Assembly: GCF_001412575.1 (NCBI RefSeq)
Contig: NZ_CP011834.1
Span: 2,170,001 to 2,234,000 of the forward strand
Direction of reading: 5' to 3'
Length of the DNA stretch: 64,000 nucleotides
From: Limnohabitans sp. 103DPR2
GTDB taxonomy: Bacteria; Pseudomonadota; Gammaproteobacteria; Burkholderiales; Burkholderiaceae_C
Each line of letters begins with the position of its first letter. Positions within the stretch are counted from its first letter, which is position 1. Of the stretch, positions 63,481 through 64,000 are shown piece after piece. The notes beneath the pieces are model-generated. The model was not told the origin of the DNA, made no database searches, and saw only the letters and a list, made by a program, of their open reading frames with translations. A program made the translations under genes and the position numbers.

Positions 63481-64000
63481 ACCTAACACTTCGGGCTTCA
63501 TTGGCGTTTTTGACAGCGGCATTGGCGGCCTGAGTGTGTTGCAAGCCTTGCGTGCAGAAATGCCGCAAGAGCGCTTTGTTTACTGGGCCGACAGTGGCCA
63601 TGCGCCTTACGGTGAGCGCAGCGATGCGTTTGTGATTGAACGCTGCATGCGCATCACGCAACAGTTGATGGCACAAGGCCCAGTCAAAGCCATTGTGGTG
63701 GCGTGCAACACGGCCACAGCAGCAGCCATTGAGCATTTAAGAGCGGCCTACCCTCAGGTGCCATTTGTAGGCGTGGAGCCAGCGCTGAAACCTGCCATTG
63801 CACTGACTCGCACAGGCAGGGTTGGCGTGATGGGCACACAAGGCACATTGAACAGCAGTCGCATTGAGAAGCTAAGGCAAATGGTTCTGGCGGAGGCCTC
63901 TCCCAAATCGTGTGAATTTGTGATGCAAGCTTGTGAAGGCTTGGCATTGGCCATTGAACAACAAACTGTCAAAGCACTCAGCAACACACTGGCCCTTGAA
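63467..64000 (+). CDS. murI: Glutamate racemase (5' part; continues past the window)
   Basis: Makes D-glutamate for peptidoglycan. The visible part, about 178 residues, has IGVFDSGIGGLSVL, the catalytic Asp/Ser region with YWADSGHAPYGERS, VVACNTATAAAIEHLR with the first catalytic Cys, and FVGVEPALKPA. No ATG exists near the start. A TTG at 63467-63469 with AAAGGC upstream, inside fumA's last codons, is preferred; a GTG at 63446 would add seven residues. The start is uncertain. Confidence 0.9.
   Translation, partial: MPATEPNTSGFIGVFDSGIGGLSVLQALRAEMPQERFVYWADSGHAPYGERSDAFVIERCMRITQQLMAQGPVKAIVVACNTATAAAIEHLRAAYPQVPFVGVEPALKPAIALTRTGRVGVMGTQGTLNSSRIEKLRQMVLAEASPKSCEFVMQACEGLALAIEQQTVKALSNTLALE

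Noticed and set aside
1..64000. CRISPR arrays, insertion sequences, prophage, toxin-antitoxin or secretion gene clusters
   Set aside because: None was seen: no repeated spacer pattern, transposase, integrase or paired small genes of those types were found.

Overview
The window is an ordinary-looking stretch of chromosome from a betaproteobacterium of the order Burkholderiales, most likely family Comamonadaceae (Limnohabitans/Rhodoferax-like). This is inferred from the Bug-type tripartite-tricarboxylate binding protein, the EarP/EF-P arginine-rhamnosylation pair, the zapA-6S RNA arrangement, the phasin of a polyhydroxyalkanoate producer, the Fnr-type regulator beside a cbb3 oxidase cluster, and the protein sequences generally. 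Coding density is very high, many neighbouring genes overlap by 1-8 bp, and I see no insertion sequence, prophage, CRISPR array or rRNA operon.

Layout. 1-1.2 kb: a TonB-dependent BtuB-like receptor, cut by the window edge, with a cobalamin riboswitch in its leader. 1.3-2.9 kb: a small coiled-coil protein, ZapA, a 6S RNA gene that is easily missed, and a TauE/SafE permease. 2.9-14.3 kb: a microaerobic respiration island. It holds a COG2836 membrane protein, hemN, an Fnr regulator, and a ccoI-S-N-O-Q-P-G-H cbb3 oxidase operon that includes ccoQ (46 codons) and ccoS (45 codons) and ends in a Cys-tailed membrane protein; uspA follows. Three 14-bp Fnr-like boxes lie at the hemN, ccoN and ccoI/uspA promoters. 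14.3-17.7 kb: matB, a Bug binding protein and lgt. 17.8-21.2 kb: ilvD, a small cytochrome c, a GlcG/HbpS-like protein and a Bax-inhibitor-1 protein. 21.2-25.1 kb: surE-pcm-nlpD-rlmD, with no rpoS between nlpD and rlmD. 25.2-29.7 kb: quinone oxidoreductase, S9 peptidase, pterin dehydratase and an isolated Stealth-family sugar-phosphate transferase.

29.8-32.3 kb: tRNA-His, ppiD, tRNA-Val and hupB. 32.6-37.2 kb: uvrC-pgsA-DMT permease-tartrate/D-malate dehydrogenase. 37.3-40 kb: earP, efp and a LOG-family protein. 39.9-46.1 kb: an nhaD-like AT-rich antiporter gene, ghrB-like dehydrogenase, rmuC and an MFS permease, then pncB. 46.2-51.7 kb: six genes in one overlapping chain (acetylpolyamine amidohydrolase-like, thioesterase, nitroreductase, fused LivH-LivM, LivG, LivF) with no binding protein. 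51.8-56.3 kb: phasin, patatin lipoprotein, DUF423 protein, and ahpC/ahpF. 56.4-64 kb: an HSD10-like dehydrogenase behind a strong palindrome, gamma-glutamyltransferase, acs, a YqhA-like protein, class I fumarase and the first part of murI.

Working together: the 3-14 kb block couples oxygen sensing (Fnr) to high-affinity respiration, copper loading of the oxidase and oxygen-independent haem synthesis. acs, fumarase, matB/Bug, the tartrate/malate dehydrogenase and the PHA phasin fit a heterotroph living on small organic acids. I did not find a clearly undescribed system. The least explained items are the Cys-tailed 101-residue protein closing the cco operon, the orphan Stealth gene, the six-gene coupled Liv chain, and a consensus promoter firing antisense at 32.6 kb.
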